64,000 nt of DNA from Daedaleopsis sinensis (lineage: Eukaryota; Basidiomycota; Agaricomycetes; Polyporales; Polyporaceae), in NCBI GenBank assembly GCA_033807695.1, contig CM066303.1, positions 3,906,001 through 3,970,000 of the forward strand, written 5' to 3'. Of this stretch, positions 26,601-35,010 are shown in pieces. Position 1 is the first letter of the stretch. Each line of letters begins with the position of its first letter. The position numbers and the translations under genes were made by a program. The notes under the pieces were generated by a model. It made no database searches and was not told the origin of the DNA. It saw nothing but the letters and a program-made list of their open reading frames with translations.

Positions 26601-27692
26601 CCTGCTCTCAGCTGGGCATCTGCTCCCGACTACGAACTTGAGCTGTCTGAGAGTGGCTCGCCGGCCTCAAAGTTGAATCCGGGGGCACCAGATCATGCTG
26701 TGTCTCTCCCAAAGCGTAAACACCCAGGTGAGAGTTGGACTTCATCTGCGCCTCGTAAGAAACGGCAGAATCCGCTCGCGGTTCCAGATGAAGCAGCGTA
26801 CGACCGAGCACTGCCTATCGTTGTTCCCGCTACCGTCCAGCCGGCAGGCCGCGAACGGTCTGGGCTGGTGTGGGATCCAGCTAACGGTAGTTGTGGATAC
26901 GATGCACTGTTGACTGTGCTCTGGAACCTGTCGCTCGATTTCGGCGAACAGTTCGTTGACTCTCTCTGTCCCGAGAATGGTTTACTGAATGTTGTGCGAC
27001 GGGGATTCCGCTCTGCTGCTCACTCTCCGACCAGCCTGGAGAGGTGTCGTGACGCGGTGCGAGATATTCTTCAGATCATGGATTCCACTTATTTCCCTCG
27101 CAGGGGTTCGAATGGAGTGGTCCTGTCTCACCTCGCACGCCTGCTGTTCACATGTCCCGTCGCGTTCGCTCGCGCCCGAGGGTCGTGTCCGTCTTGCATG
27201 GCCGTTTCGACTCACCTACGCGAAATAGGGCGGTGTTATCTTTGGTGGCCGTCTGTGGAATGGACGAATGTGGTGTTTCCGTCCGGAGATCCTATTGCTT
27301 TACAACAATACGTCACCGCGTTGCTGCACGGGACGGAATCCACGCTATGCACGTCTTGCTCAACTCCGATGAAGTGCGGCATAGAGCTCGTCCGTCCTCC
27401 GCCTATCCTGGCGTTCGAGAACCGAGCCGTGCTCGAACTTATTCCTACTCGTCACCTCTTTATAGAACAGGGATCGGTCCGGGGCGATTACGAGCTATGC
27501 GCTATCATTTATCAAGGACTGAAACACTACACTTCACGCTACATCGACAACAATGGCGAATTCTGGTATCACGACAGCGACACTACCGGCCGCGCATGCA
27601 TCCGAGAGAGTGGAAGCTACAGTGAATCGTGGCTAGCATCCGCTCGAGGGCGCAGCGCGTCGACCTTCCTTTACAGGTTGCGAAGCGGTTGA
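20688..27692 (+). CDS. Helitron RepHel transposase with C-terminal cysteine-protease-like domain
   Basis: This 2,334-residue single-frame protein should drive rolling-circle transposition. Seen in order: a DUF6570-like region (about 255-380: CPQCLATL, ALANGRWVG, LSFVEQLVIAR); the Helitron-like N-terminal/Rep domain (NPVGAARFFHLMVTTF, YYGTVESQGRLTLHLHMLLW) with an HUH motif HLH near residue 736; and the Rep tyrosine motif YVTDYVTK near 929, with the two tyrosines spaced as in eukaryotic Helitrons. A PIF1-family helicase follows: Walker A GGMGGTGKS near 1,445, Walker B FIDEVSM near 1,525, LAGDFAQLPP, RQNMRQRG near 1,613 and YTCLSRSSS. The last 270 residues have NGSCGYDALLTVLW and KHYTSRYID...WYHD, placed like the Cys and His/Asp boxes of ubiquitin-specific proteases, plus CPSC and CTSC pairs. 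A 48-base segment (20,743-20,790) could be an in-frame intron. No inactivating lesion is visible. Confidence 0.92.
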   Translation: MNELVSNALRGNYDLSLGGELVVPPSIPVSDPCLGRRYSRSQLATFPVVCGRLPSWDFQATFSRFASYEDAYALCSNGPYFVAVRAPASVAADGPRGGLVAAAQFHGLTVTRDGRRDLRLVALSLYTHVCRDTCHVALFAFTLSRRGGGIGQSPERVSFPPPPCGVDVHKDIVRAWCAATSPSSIVEAPCAVCARLVVESDLFAIRQEDIDLTPLVRDGDGVTRKERFHAGDTVEEVPGPVLYSPAVYNLDGHDTLRICPQCLATLRRHRLPRHALANGRWVGNTPAVLQNLSFVEQLVIARYRHSFCVAQVAMGQRYLSANVVVFGQPVAKVYDVLPPPIEEIQQVLAILFVGPAVPTENVMRRTPFLLRHRVALFALEWLKYNSVSFETVGISLENLAQYPEESPPVQVIRMRTTQGGPHDGLASYESTNERGVEEGECAFVVHTLTGEDLADMSYDAKIARAILHFDSGGKALAVGHDKDPQTIYHNTALFPGMFPWLYPYGLGGFENSGITVRLDHASHVRANLMYADRRFQTDKCFPFVVFNQQQIRSSAHGGYLLTDKHYFETVADKIVNVNREALDSIITRSAAGQHVRPITDAEKDCFSLISIVDRVAGHVQGSATNKKYQRSEIRSLIYQKGVPVFFVTFAPADFKHPICLYYCGESVDISEYTPSIPSSDARLRAIASNPVGAARFFHLMVTTFLKTVLRVGSGHAGLFGETDAYYGTVESQGRLTLHLHMLLWVKGAISPQELRDRLLADHTFENSVLDWLQSCHVGDYSVTSEAVLRDRLETEYTEDRWGEPRVRTRMRAGVRDPATVLPSPPGATNVDDDGWYNRMLQDADDVVFVSNRHDSAHGKGCWKGNPPSCRARFPRELFETTMVDRTSGAIRFSKHEPWINTYHPILSYLLRCNHDVTCLLSGTQVKAVVAYVTDYVTKTKLSTEAFFDTVRSVLHRHSDVISGGDFVQGDVARSVIVKVVNALSASAETGGPAACAYLLGNPDHYTDHVFKVFFWGAYCRAVHPAVSTTAATVDDVIRGPDRDKVMLGHTEQGVVQINKVQDYTCRPRHYHNTCLYDYLRVTDVRKIPKKHLPVCDDDDPFGEGEDEDSESSGGEDVESGDQPPSSSKFHRFVDPHTLRGSHGVYERTRKKAYTLNFAGGPLPRPDRGDREQYCFTMLVLFAPGGWRCASDLRDDGESWESAFDRANFMPEHVSVMKNMNVLYECLDARDDYSAVRRSEALASFASMPFEASGDSEDAVPSELPDDTFWEHTESSLQSLLDAGSVGKRTARNRKEMDAVQRLMLGGLPLPSPVIGRTVYPRGLHTEFRTPDRWKQEVQAARQLVLDQMRGMTDHSSPERPVSDRVDHSGYLNERAGGVVREVSLAELDSLRRNNIDISRGPQDPNILLLTGVIDQYTLNEEQIRAFVIPARHLHHHEQQQLEMWLGGMGGTGKSRVLLATMSFLDQRDESYRFIVLGPTGTSAALVGGSTYHSVLGLGKSSDGLASLKSLEKIRGRLERVDLIFIDEVSMISCLALLLIHTRLSKAFNNTTSSFGGKSVILAGDFAQLPPPGRNPSLYSDSVGTWSSSLSDFYQKCALGKSLWHQFTTVVILRQNMRQRGISENDRRFRTALENMRYAKCTPRDIHLLQSRVVHVREGSALRPVDKYRDVSIITAKNAHRDAFNRVQVRQFALDHDVPLFRFHSVDRWGKNVDSPSVRHAQRLYTTTVDPVRRTNDIAPLLQNALWDVPPALSEHHAGVLELCIGMPVLLKYNEATELCATNGAEAVVHDFVSREVKGKLVLDVLFVRLINPPRQVHLAGLEQNVIPLTRTQRSVRCTLPVDDLVVSISREQVMVLPNFSMTDFGSQGRTRTENVVHLQFCLTHQSIYTCLSRSSSIEDTIIIDGFDTSKITGGTSAALKREFRELELLDEITRLSLAGELPDCVTGITRSSLISSYRKWKGSRFVPSNVPPALSWASAPDYELELSESGSPASKLNPGAPDHAVSLPKRKHPGESWTSSAPRKKRQNPLAVPDEAAYDRALPIVVPATVQPAGRERSGLVWDPANGSCGYDALLTVLWNLSLDFGEQFVDSLCPENGLLNVVRRGFRSAAHSPTSLERCRDAVRDILQIMDSTYFPRRGSNGVVLSHLARLLFTCPVAFARARGSCPSCMAVSTHLREIGRCYLWWPSVEWTNVVFPSGDPIALQQYVTALLHGTESTLCTSCSTPMKCGIELVRPPPILAFENRAVLELIPTRHLFIEQGSVRGDYELCAIIYQGLKHYTSRYIDNNGEFWYHDSDTTGRACIRESGSYSESWLASARGRSASTFLYRLRSG

Positions 27693-27769
27693 GGAACATC
27701 GTAGCCTAGGAAGCGTATGACCCTGCTACAGTCAGTACTTCCCCCCGGCAGATCGGCATCATTTCGGAC

Positions 27770-28195
27770 TCACTTCTTCAGCGCGCCTTTCACAGCGTAT
27801 TCGTCGCCCTTGCGCATGTTCACCATCATCGCATCGGAATTCACAATTCCCATCTTGAACACCATCGCTTCTCCGTCCCAAACCTTCCTCCCCGTGTTCG
27901 AAATCTCCGGACAGTCCGGACTGGCCACGTATACCGTGAAGCGCCGCCAGTCCGGTCCGTTCTTCGACGTCTTTACAAACAGCCGCACCATCCTGGCCGA
28001 CCCTTGCATCACGAAGGCGGCGTCCGTTATCGGAACGTCTATTCCTCCTGCTGACGAGTACCGGTGGACTGTCGCTGTTGTGAACTGGCAGTCACCGGCT
28101 TCAGCGAAACGCATGCTTCGGATGGGGATAGCCTGTCATCGTCAATCATCAGCGACAGTTATTAATCACGATTGGTTACTTACTTTGTAAGTCAT
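27770..28195 (-). CDS. small two-exon protein, possible single-strand-binding OB-fold
   Basis: A four-codon first exon (28,195-28,184, MTYK) is followed by a GTAAGT...CAG intron and exon 28,132-27,770, giving 124 residues. The protein has no membrane segment. It consists of alternating hydrophobic strands (ARMVRLFVKTS, RRFTVYVAS, AMVFKMGIV) and ends in MRKGDEYAVKGALKK. The strand-rich pattern and the GDEY-V turn would suit an OB-fold, and RPA-like proteins are known partners of some Helitrons, but no sequence family is recognised and the fold is inference. The 3' end is 77 bases from the RepHel stop and converges on it. The first intron splits only four codons from the rest, a pattern also seen in the gene at 31,740-32,831. 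Confidence 0.7.
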
Positions 28196-28869
28196 GACGG
28201 CTGCTGAATCTGTGTTTCACGCTAACTATGTTCCTCAGTCTGTTATATACGTCGGCACCGTGACCGGTGTCTACATCACCATCTCGTTGTGCTTGCGGCT
28301 TCAAGTGCGTTGGGTCTCGCCTAGGGGGGGGGGGGCCGTCCGGCGGCGACTACATCCGCGACCCGCTTTCGAGACTGTGAGCGCCGTTCACCGCCGGTTC
28401 GTCGATCGGGCACCATCCGTCCCGATTGGTACTACCCGTCCCACTTCAGCCGGATCCTGGCTGTCATCGGGTATGTTCGTGTTCCAAATTTATCAACCAC
28501 TACTCCTGATCGCTGTCTACCACAGCGTTGGTGCTCACTTCGCTCACGACTACTCCGATACCCGCTCCTTCCGGTCTGTCTTTCCGTGGAATAGTACGGT
28601 TGTCCGCGGCTGACCGTAGCTTCCGCACAGTCAGCCGCTGCTTGCATCCGAGCCTCACAGTACGGATCCCCATCTCCGCACGTCTGCCGCTACCTCCTCC
28701 CGGCGGCGTCGGGGGATGTGCCATCAACAGCGCGGAATCCACGTCACTCGGTGTCCGGACTCCGACGTTCGCATGTTAGTATCGATTGTATGTGGACTGG
28801 GGGCAGTGGCTGCTTGGGCTATAATCCCGGTGGGTATAAGAGCCGTATCGTTGAACAGGTAATTACAAC
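28196..28869. other. intergenic stretch between divergent genes
   Basis: This separates the minus-strand gene ending upstream at 28,195 from the plus-strand gene starting at 28,870. A plus-strand frame of 139 codons begins at 28,194, overlapping the divergent start, but it has no recognisable content and no good splice frame. A run of ten G lies at about 28,324-28,333. Confidence 0.4.
28835..28840 (+). promoter_or_regulatory. TATA-like box
   Basis: TATAAG lies 30 bases before the ATG at 28,870, within a GGGTATAAGAG context. Confidence 0.45.
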
Positions 28870-29615
28870 AATGGATCAGCTCATTATCTCAACGAAGCCC
28901 GGGTCCGCCGTCATCCTCTACCAGGATACCGCATCTGCTCGGATTTTTCACGTGCTCCTGGGACGCTATTCGGTGCGTACGCTGCGCGTCGTCGAATCCC
29001 TATGCTCACCGCGTTACAGAGCGACACACGCGGCCGCGTCTTGGCCTGGCTCGCCCGCTGTGGCTGGGACGTTAACTACAGTACGTTCGTCCTGCCCACC
29101 CTCGGGGAACTTCATCTCCACGATCCGCAAATGGTGAGTATCACGTATGGACCGCTATCTGTAATATCTGACTCTCCGCGCAGACCGGTTCGATCGTCGT
29201 GTCGGGTTCAGAGTATGCCAACCGTGAACCTAGTATCCGCCACGAACTCTTCGTCGAAGGGACACCCGATCGTCCTGACTCATTTGCCCGCACATTCGCT
29301 GCGTCGTGCGCTTTCAACTTCGCAGCCGCTCGGATCGCATCCGACTCACCCATTTTCATCTCGGTAAATTCCCTGCCTTGTAGACCTGCTGAGTAACTGA
29401 CTCCTCCGTAGAATATCGTGCACGTTCCCAGTCCTCTTTCACACACCGTGACGAGCACGCAGTCCACGACTTTCCAGCCACCTAGCGTTGAAGGTCCGGC
29501 TGTCAGCCCCCGGAACGTGATATCACGTACCGGTCGAGTAGCCAATCCTCCTGCATTTACAGGGGCCTGGGTCATCTATGAGCCTGGGGAGGAGGCCGGT
29601 GAACACTGTACCTAG
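28870..29615 (+). CDS. uncharacterised four-exon protein
   Basis: The model starts at 28,870 (MDQLIISTKPGSAVILYQDT). Three short GT-AG introns follow the codons for GRYS, HDPQM and PIFIS, giving about 199 residues. It has no signal peptide, membrane segment or cysteine pattern. The middle is predicted to be strand-rich (GSIVVSGSEYA, RHELFVEG) and the C-terminal 65 residues are Ser/Thr/Pro-rich and probably disordered. It lies between RepHel and the paralogue array but does not share the Gly-Asp motif of that array, so I do not include it in the family. All exons join in frame and the introns have good donors (GTGCGT, GTGAGT, GTAAAT). Function unknown. Confidence 0.6.
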
Positions 29616-29761
29616 CATGTCGATCTGTCTCCTCGGCTCATTGTTCGTTCTGTCCACCTCCTGTAGCTATTTGTATACGTCTCCGCCTAAATGCAACGCC
29701 GTCCTCGTCGCCTTAATATTCGATTCCGCGTTCTGCTCTCGTCTCTCTCGATTTCGACGCG

Positions 29762-30647
29762 ATGGACTCTATCGACTACTCGAGGTGTGTACACGGTCCT
29801 CTTATCTTCCCGTGCGGACTCTGACCCTGTGTGCGCAGTTCTGAGGAGTCGGACGCGTCCACACTGTCCAGCGGGCTGCAAGGTCTGACCGGTCGGGACC
29901 TCGGGACCTCCTTCGCGGACATATACGACGCAGAGACGTTGACGGTCGAGCTTTGGCTGACTTCTGTTGACATTCAGTGCGTATCCGGTTCACATCGACA
30001 ACGCTCGGTGGCTTACATGTTGCTAGGCGCGTTCGGTCTCTCATGGACCACGTGTGCGTGCAAAACCGCCACTACCCTCTTGCGAACCTCCCCCCGGCCG
30101 TCGTCTGGACCTCTCCGGGAATATGTATGTCAGTGGGTGCGGATCAGGCCCCGCTTACTCTGCGAGCTGTGGGAACGCTCACACACCTGCGACACACCGA
30201 TGATGATGAGCATCTCACGTCTGTTCATGTATCTGTAGAGCTCCTCCGCTCAGCAGATCGGATGTCTGTGGCCAACATGAACTCTCCGGGGGCACCCATC
30301 CGATACGTATTCTCCGGCAGTGACGACGTCGATCCTGGATTTACAGCTACGTATACAGGCGACAATCTATTTCGAGTCAGTCACTCTATCTGCATCTTAT
30401 CCGCTGCTCGCCTCACCATCGGGGTGTTTTCCAGGCTGTATTCGATGTCACCCGATTTCCCGATTCAGACCCCGTTAGACTGGGACTGAACGATCTGTCA
30501 CGGGGGGATACTATCTTTCTGGACTGTCATGTTTCTCGGGAGTCGGTGACCGGACCCGTTCGCTTCTCGCTGATAGCTGTCGGTCTTTTGTGTCGGCGGC
30601 CGCGGGTACCCGCCTCTGTAATTAATTTGGAATTACCGTCCAGATAA
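29762..30647 (+). CDS. island paralogue 1 (two-module Gly-Asp family)
   Basis: The start MDSIDYS is followed by an acidic Ser-rich leader. Introns split codons in phases 2, 2 and 0. Module 1 begins near RVRSLMDH and contains YPLANLPPAVVW and then TLRAVGTLTHL. Module 2 begins after the phase-0 intron with AVFDVTRF and contains LSRGDTIFLDCHVSRE and then VRFSLIAVGLL. The product is about 240 residues, soluble, with no signal peptide. The same landmarks recur in six more genes downstream, so this is the first member of the array. The phase-1 intron found in most relatives seems to be lost here. Its TAA stop overlaps the ATG of the next open frame by one base (TAATG). Function unknown; a beta-barrel fold is only a guess from the strand pattern. 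Confidence 0.7.
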
Positions 30648-31711
30648 TGACAACTCGACCATGCACGGGTTTATATTCCCGTTCTCTTGCGGGTCTTGGT
30701 GATTCGCGCATCCGCCCCCTCTCCGATTCTCCAGCTCATACGCCCCTGCGCACTCTCATGGCCCTACTGTCGCGTCCGTTGTCTGTAATGTGCCTCGGCG
30801 AAGACGTACTCGACCTTCTCATCTCATACGTTCCTCTGCGCGACCTCGAGCACTTCCGCGTCACCTGCACTCTCTTGGACAGCCTAACCGCGGAGTGGCT
30901 TACACGACGGCTGTGCTCCACTCTGCGCTTCTCGTTCGACCACGTCAACCACCTCTGTGCACGTCTATCATTTGATCGTGTCCTGATCTCAGGTTCTGCA
31001 GCGACGAGTATCCTGCTCGGAAGCCCCTCTCGGCCACCGGACGTAGACTTCTATGTTCCTTATCGCCGGTTCCCTGCCTTTGTCTCCTATCTCGAGGAGG
31101 TGCATGGCTACACCGCGTACAATGGTCCAGCCGACCGTCCCTCCGGTTATTACGGGAAGGCAGCCTCTGTATCTCACGTGGTGCGCCTTCGTCGTATCAA
31201 TTCCCGAATCGACATTGTTCGCAGCATCTCCACGCACGCCGCCCATCCCATTCCTTCCTTTTGGTCGACTGTGCAAATGAACTTTGTCACCCCCTCTTCG
31301 TACTGCATCGCTTATCCCTCCCTCACTTGTTCTTCCCTGGGCTTGCTCAATCCCGCTCGCGTCCCAAACGTACTTCAGGTGGACAAACACTGCCTCACCC
31401 TTATCTCGAAGTACGTGTCGCGTGGGTTCGACATACGCTCGGTGTGCTACTCCTGGGACAACGGATGCGACGGCGGTCCCGCTTGCAATGGTGCCGACGG
31501 ACCCATGTGCGCGAACTCCTCGCGATTTTTCGGAGACCGTTTCTGCCTTCAAGGCAGCTTCCTTCCGTTGCGGAACTCACCTTCTTCTGACACCACTGCC
31601 GAGATGCGGGACGAGGTGGGCTGGATTAGAGGGGGACGGTCATGTTCCGAGTCGGACAGCGACGTATTTCATACTCCCGATGTTTACATAGTTACAGTGA
31701 GCCGCGGGTAG
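30647..31711 (+). CDS. F-box protein with nucleotidyltransferase-like domain
   Basis: This 354-codon frame is uninterrupted. An F-box-like segment lies at about residues 48-90 (CLGEDVLDLLISYVPLRDLE, then FRVTCTLL). It is followed by LISGSAATSILL...PDVDFYVPYRRF. The Gly-Ser and Asp-x-Asp arrangement fits the minimal active-site pattern of nucleotidyltransferase-fold proteins, and the later RIDIVRS, MNFVTPSSYCIAYPSLT and ISKYVSRGFDI are typical of an agaricomycete family I recognise only as hypothetical proteins. The F-box suggests a link to SCF ubiquitin ligases; substrate unknown. The true start may be 30,647, which overlaps the previous stop, or an internal Met such as 30,758-30,760. The gene converges on the minus-strand gene ending at 31,740. 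Confidence 0.75.
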   Translation: MTTRPCTGLYSRSLAGLGDSRIRPLSDSPAHTPLRTLMALLSRPLSVMCLGEDVLDLLISYVPLRDLEHFRVTCTLLDSLTAEWLTRRLCSTLRFSFDHVNHLCARLSFDRVLISGSAATSILLGSPSRPPDVDFYVPYRRFPAFVSYLEEVHGYTAYNGPADRPSGYYGKAASVSHVVRLRRINSRIDIVRSISTHAAHPIPSFWSTVQMNFVTPSSYCIAYPSLTCSSLGLLNPARVPNVLQVDKHCLTLISKYVSRGFDIRSVCYSWDNGCDGGPACNGADGPMCANSSRFFGDRFCLQGSFLPLRNSPSSDTTAEMRDEVGWIRGGRSCSESDSDVFHTPDVYIVTVSRG

Positions 31712-31739
31712 TACACAGTACGGTTTACCAACTGTATAT

Positions 31740-32831
31740 CTAGGTCGTATCCATCTCCCCGTGGAACTGGAACCCTGTCATCTGGGCGGCTGCGACTGAG
31801 GGTGCAGTAACCACCGTCTGGGCATCTTCGCCGGACTTCAACAGCGCCTGTTACGTGAGAATTGAGCACCACACGGGCGTTGTGAGATCGGACAGTATTT
31901 ACCTTTGCTTCCCACGCGCTCTTCAGCCTCACCACTTCCTGCGGGGCGAATTGAACCTCGTATTTGCGTCCATTCTTCGTCTTCATGCTGACCACGTCTA
32001 CGTGCGCGATAACGTCGACGAAATCTCCCTTGCGAATAGCCATCGTGTTCTGCCCTACGACTCGTCCGTCTACCTGCTGTATTCCAACCTTCACGCGGTG
32101 GTCTACAACCCATCGTGCGCTGAGCCGGGCGACCTTCGCGAGCGGGTCCTCCTTGGACGTCAGCTGGAGCCCTTCCACCCTGGTTTCGGTGTCGCGTGCG
32201 ACCTTAGACTGTGAGTTAGGACCGCATTCTTGCAAAATGGCATTGCGTCGAGCTGACCTTGGTGAACACCCGTCTCTTCATCTTTATAGCGCCCTTCCGA
32301 GCAACCCGCGAGGTGCGCTGTGAACCGAGTACGCCTGCTATGATGTCCTCGATTTCCGCTACCGCATGGCATTGTGGATCGAACGCCTCGGAGCAGCCAC
32401 CGGAGATAAGGGTCAAAACTTGCATCGCCTTTGGAATTCCAATCTCATCCCTGAGTATTGGTGAGTACCGGTCTACCCTTCTGAACATGACACGTACCCC
32501 GTCCAGTTCCCCAACGTCTCCAGGTTCGCCTCGGCCACGATGCCTTGCACGCGTACAGTGAACCGCATTGGCATGCCCTGCTGATCTAAGTCTCGGTGAC
32601 AGAGTAGAACTTGGGGTGATTGCGAGCCCATGCGGATGACGGTGACTCGGTCTATCAGGTCGTCGAACACAGTGGGGAGGATCTTCCACGCCGGGATGTC
32701 GCCTTGATGAGCTATCGGTTTCCCCATGTTTGAGGGCCACATGTCACGACAAAGGGACTGGTTCGCTGTGAATTGTCAGTGCATACTTCTTCAATAATCG
32801 GCCCGCGGCGCTTACCTTCGAAATATGCCAT
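31740..32831 (-). CDS. uncharacterised five-exon protein with a KGDFVDV-type strand motif
   Basis: The first exon is only 16 bases (32,831-32,816, MAYFE). Exon 2 starts at 32,765 (phase 1), and three further GT-AG introns join TG to DEIGIPKAM, FTK to SKVARD and AWEAK to ALLKSG. The frame stays open to a TAG at 31,740, for about 296 residues. The N-terminal half holds WKILPTVFDDLIDRVTV and FTVRVQGIVAEANL. The C-terminal half holds IRKGDFVDVIAHVDVVS followed by RKYEVQFAPQEVVRL. The latter resembles the Gly-Asp strand element of the plus-strand array, so a common fold is possible, but overall similarity is low. It has no signal peptide or membrane segment. Its stop lies 28 bases from the stop of the convergent F-box gene. 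Confidence 0.7.
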
Positions 32832-33435
32832 GTGTGCCGCTGAATAAAAGTTCACTGTGCGCGGAGCAGTTGGACCTGTGGCATTCTTATACGCCTCATA
32901 GCTCCGACCCCCGCCCCACGGACTTGTTTGCTACGTGCATCCTCTTCGTATCCGATATGACCCGTCGGTCGAAATCCCATCTTCCGCTGTTGTCTATGCA
33001 GTCCCGACAGTAACCACCCCGACGTTTCCGCAGCGGCTGACGGTCTCGCTCTCAGCTTCCGCGTTGCATCCGCTATCCGTTCTGAGCCCGGTGTGCCCGT
33101 CGCCGTCATTTTTGCATCCGAGTCTCATCAGCCATCCGTTCTGTGCCCGGTGTGTCCGCCTCTCTGCCTTCCTTCGTGGCCTGGCCTGCTGACTTCGCTC
33201 TACCGTCAGATTCTACTGTCGATCGCACTGCACATCATGTGGGCGATCGACTGTCACTGCGGACGGAGCGTATCGGGTTTCCATACGCATGACCGCCGGT
33301 GCTTGCGACTCCGTCGGGGAGCTCCCGTGGATCAGGAGCTTACTCTCGCGAATACCCCTCTGACTAGCTGTTTAAGTAGCATGCCCGCGGTTGATGGCCT
33401 GCCCCAGTCCATCATCTCCACCACATCGTGCCGCC
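32832..33435. other. intergenic stretch between divergent genes
   Basis: This separates the starts of the minus-strand gene (32,831) and the plus-strand gene (33,436) and so should carry both promoters. A 134-codon plus-strand frame crosses into the next gene but has no protein-like content. No clear TATA box was found. Confidence 0.4.
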
Positions 33436-34813
33436 ATGTCCTCTACGCATCGTCGGACCACTCGTGCAAGGGGCAACAGTCCAGGCAAAGCAGATAATAA
33501 ACGTCCTCGCTTGACGTGAGTGAACAGTATACGATGATGATTCCTGGACGCTCACATTGCCGCATCAGTATCGACAATGCATCCTTGCCCGATGCTGGCG
33601 CCGCAGCCATGTCCGGCACCTTGGATGACAGCACACCTTCTGCATTTACAGACACGTCGGTCTCCGCATCGCCTACGTGCGTGTCGAATTTCCTAACGAT
33701 CCGTCGAACGCTAACTTCAGGCTCCGTAGTGCTCTACCTTACTCCCCCGCAGAACCGCTCGCACCTCCAGAGGGTACGACTGCTGGCGAGTACCAGTCAA
33801 CGCGAGTGACACCTCCCTTACATCCGCGCTCGCACTGACCTTCAACCATTAGCACGCCGAGTACGTGGTCTGTGTCTACCGGTGCGGATACGTTGTCCGA
33901 TGTAGATGCGTCCCTCCAGCCAAGTGCTCCTCCCGAAATCGAATACGGGGAGGAACATGTGCGGACGGAGACTCACCCGTCGTTTGAGGGTGTGTCGTAC
34001 GTGCCTATCGTTGTTTTGAAGTGAGTGTCCGACTGTTCTTCACGCCTCCGACGCTCACGGTATATATCTAGTCGCTTGCAAGACTTTGCGTTGAAATCGG
34101 ACGTCTCCACAGCTCGCTATTCCCTCGGTCGGGTTCCACCGGATGCTCGCTGGGGGACGACTTACAAGACGGACCGTGTGCTCTGCGACCGCGACAACAA
34201 ACCGATCACGGTTTGGTTGTTGTGCAAACTCAAGTCCAAGTGGTTCTTCGACCGGGACGGCGTGCCGCAGCCACGAGTCAACATATCTGGTGAGCTCCCT
34301 TACGTCGGGGACTACGACTCCCTTTGCAAGATATACGATCGCGTTGGCTGCAACGAAGGTACGCATCAGTTCACCTTCTGCGATTGCTAGTTCTCATTCA
34401 CTGTATCCCAGACCCGCCCACTCCCGTCGTGTACGCGAGCAGATTCCAGACGAGGCAGGTTAAAGGCCTCGACGTTCCGAGCGTGCGCAACTTCTCTTAT
34501 ACTTATTGCACATTTATTAACTTCCGCTGTACAGGTCGCTCCGTTCACCGACATATACGACGCGCGTACGAAATTCCGTTCCAAGAAAGACATGAAGTCT
34601 TTCCCGGCTTCCTCTATTGGCCCTGGGGATATAGGGTTACTCGAGGTCACACTTACCCGTTGGAAGGCAAGCAAGGACGCGAAGGCCGCAAAAGGATGGA
34701 CGACCTGGGAACTCAGCTTCGAACTGCAGAGCGTGTCTATCCTATTCGAAGCCCCTCCCGGTGCTGTTGTGGACGAACCCCTCGCAGTCCAAGACGTCGA
34801 CGAAGATATGTGA
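33436..34813 (+). CDS. island paralogue 2 (two-module Gly-Asp family, long acidic leader)
   Basis: This is the longest family member: six introns, the first four in phase 2, then phases 1 and 0. The N-terminal region starts basic (MSSTHRRTTRARGNSPG) and becomes acidic and Ser/Pro-rich (DTLSDVDASL, EIEYGEEH). Module 1 contains RLQDFALKS, YSLGRVPPDARWG, DRDNKPITVWLLCKLKSKW. Module 2, after the phase-0 intron, starts VAPFTDIYDARTKF and contains IGPGDIGLLEVTLTRW and WELSFELQSVSILFEA, ending in an acidic tail. The total is about 340 residues. The basic-then-acidic leader could be a nuclear or interaction region (inference). Every donor and acceptor used is GT-AG and the frame stays open throughout, which supports a working gene. 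Confidence 0.72.
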
Positions 34814-35010
34814 TATAGGTCTCCTTTGTCGCCTTCCTGGTCGTTAGTTGTATATTACTACCTCTCGCTTCCTGTTGTCCACCTTTCTGATCGCTCGTTG
34901 TATTACCTCCTGCTCCCGCATCCGGCCGTTGTGAACCTGCCTACGTCTAGTATTATGCTCCGTGATCGTGTTGTTCTTGTAATTGTTCGCCCCCCCCCGT
35001 CAGCCACCAA

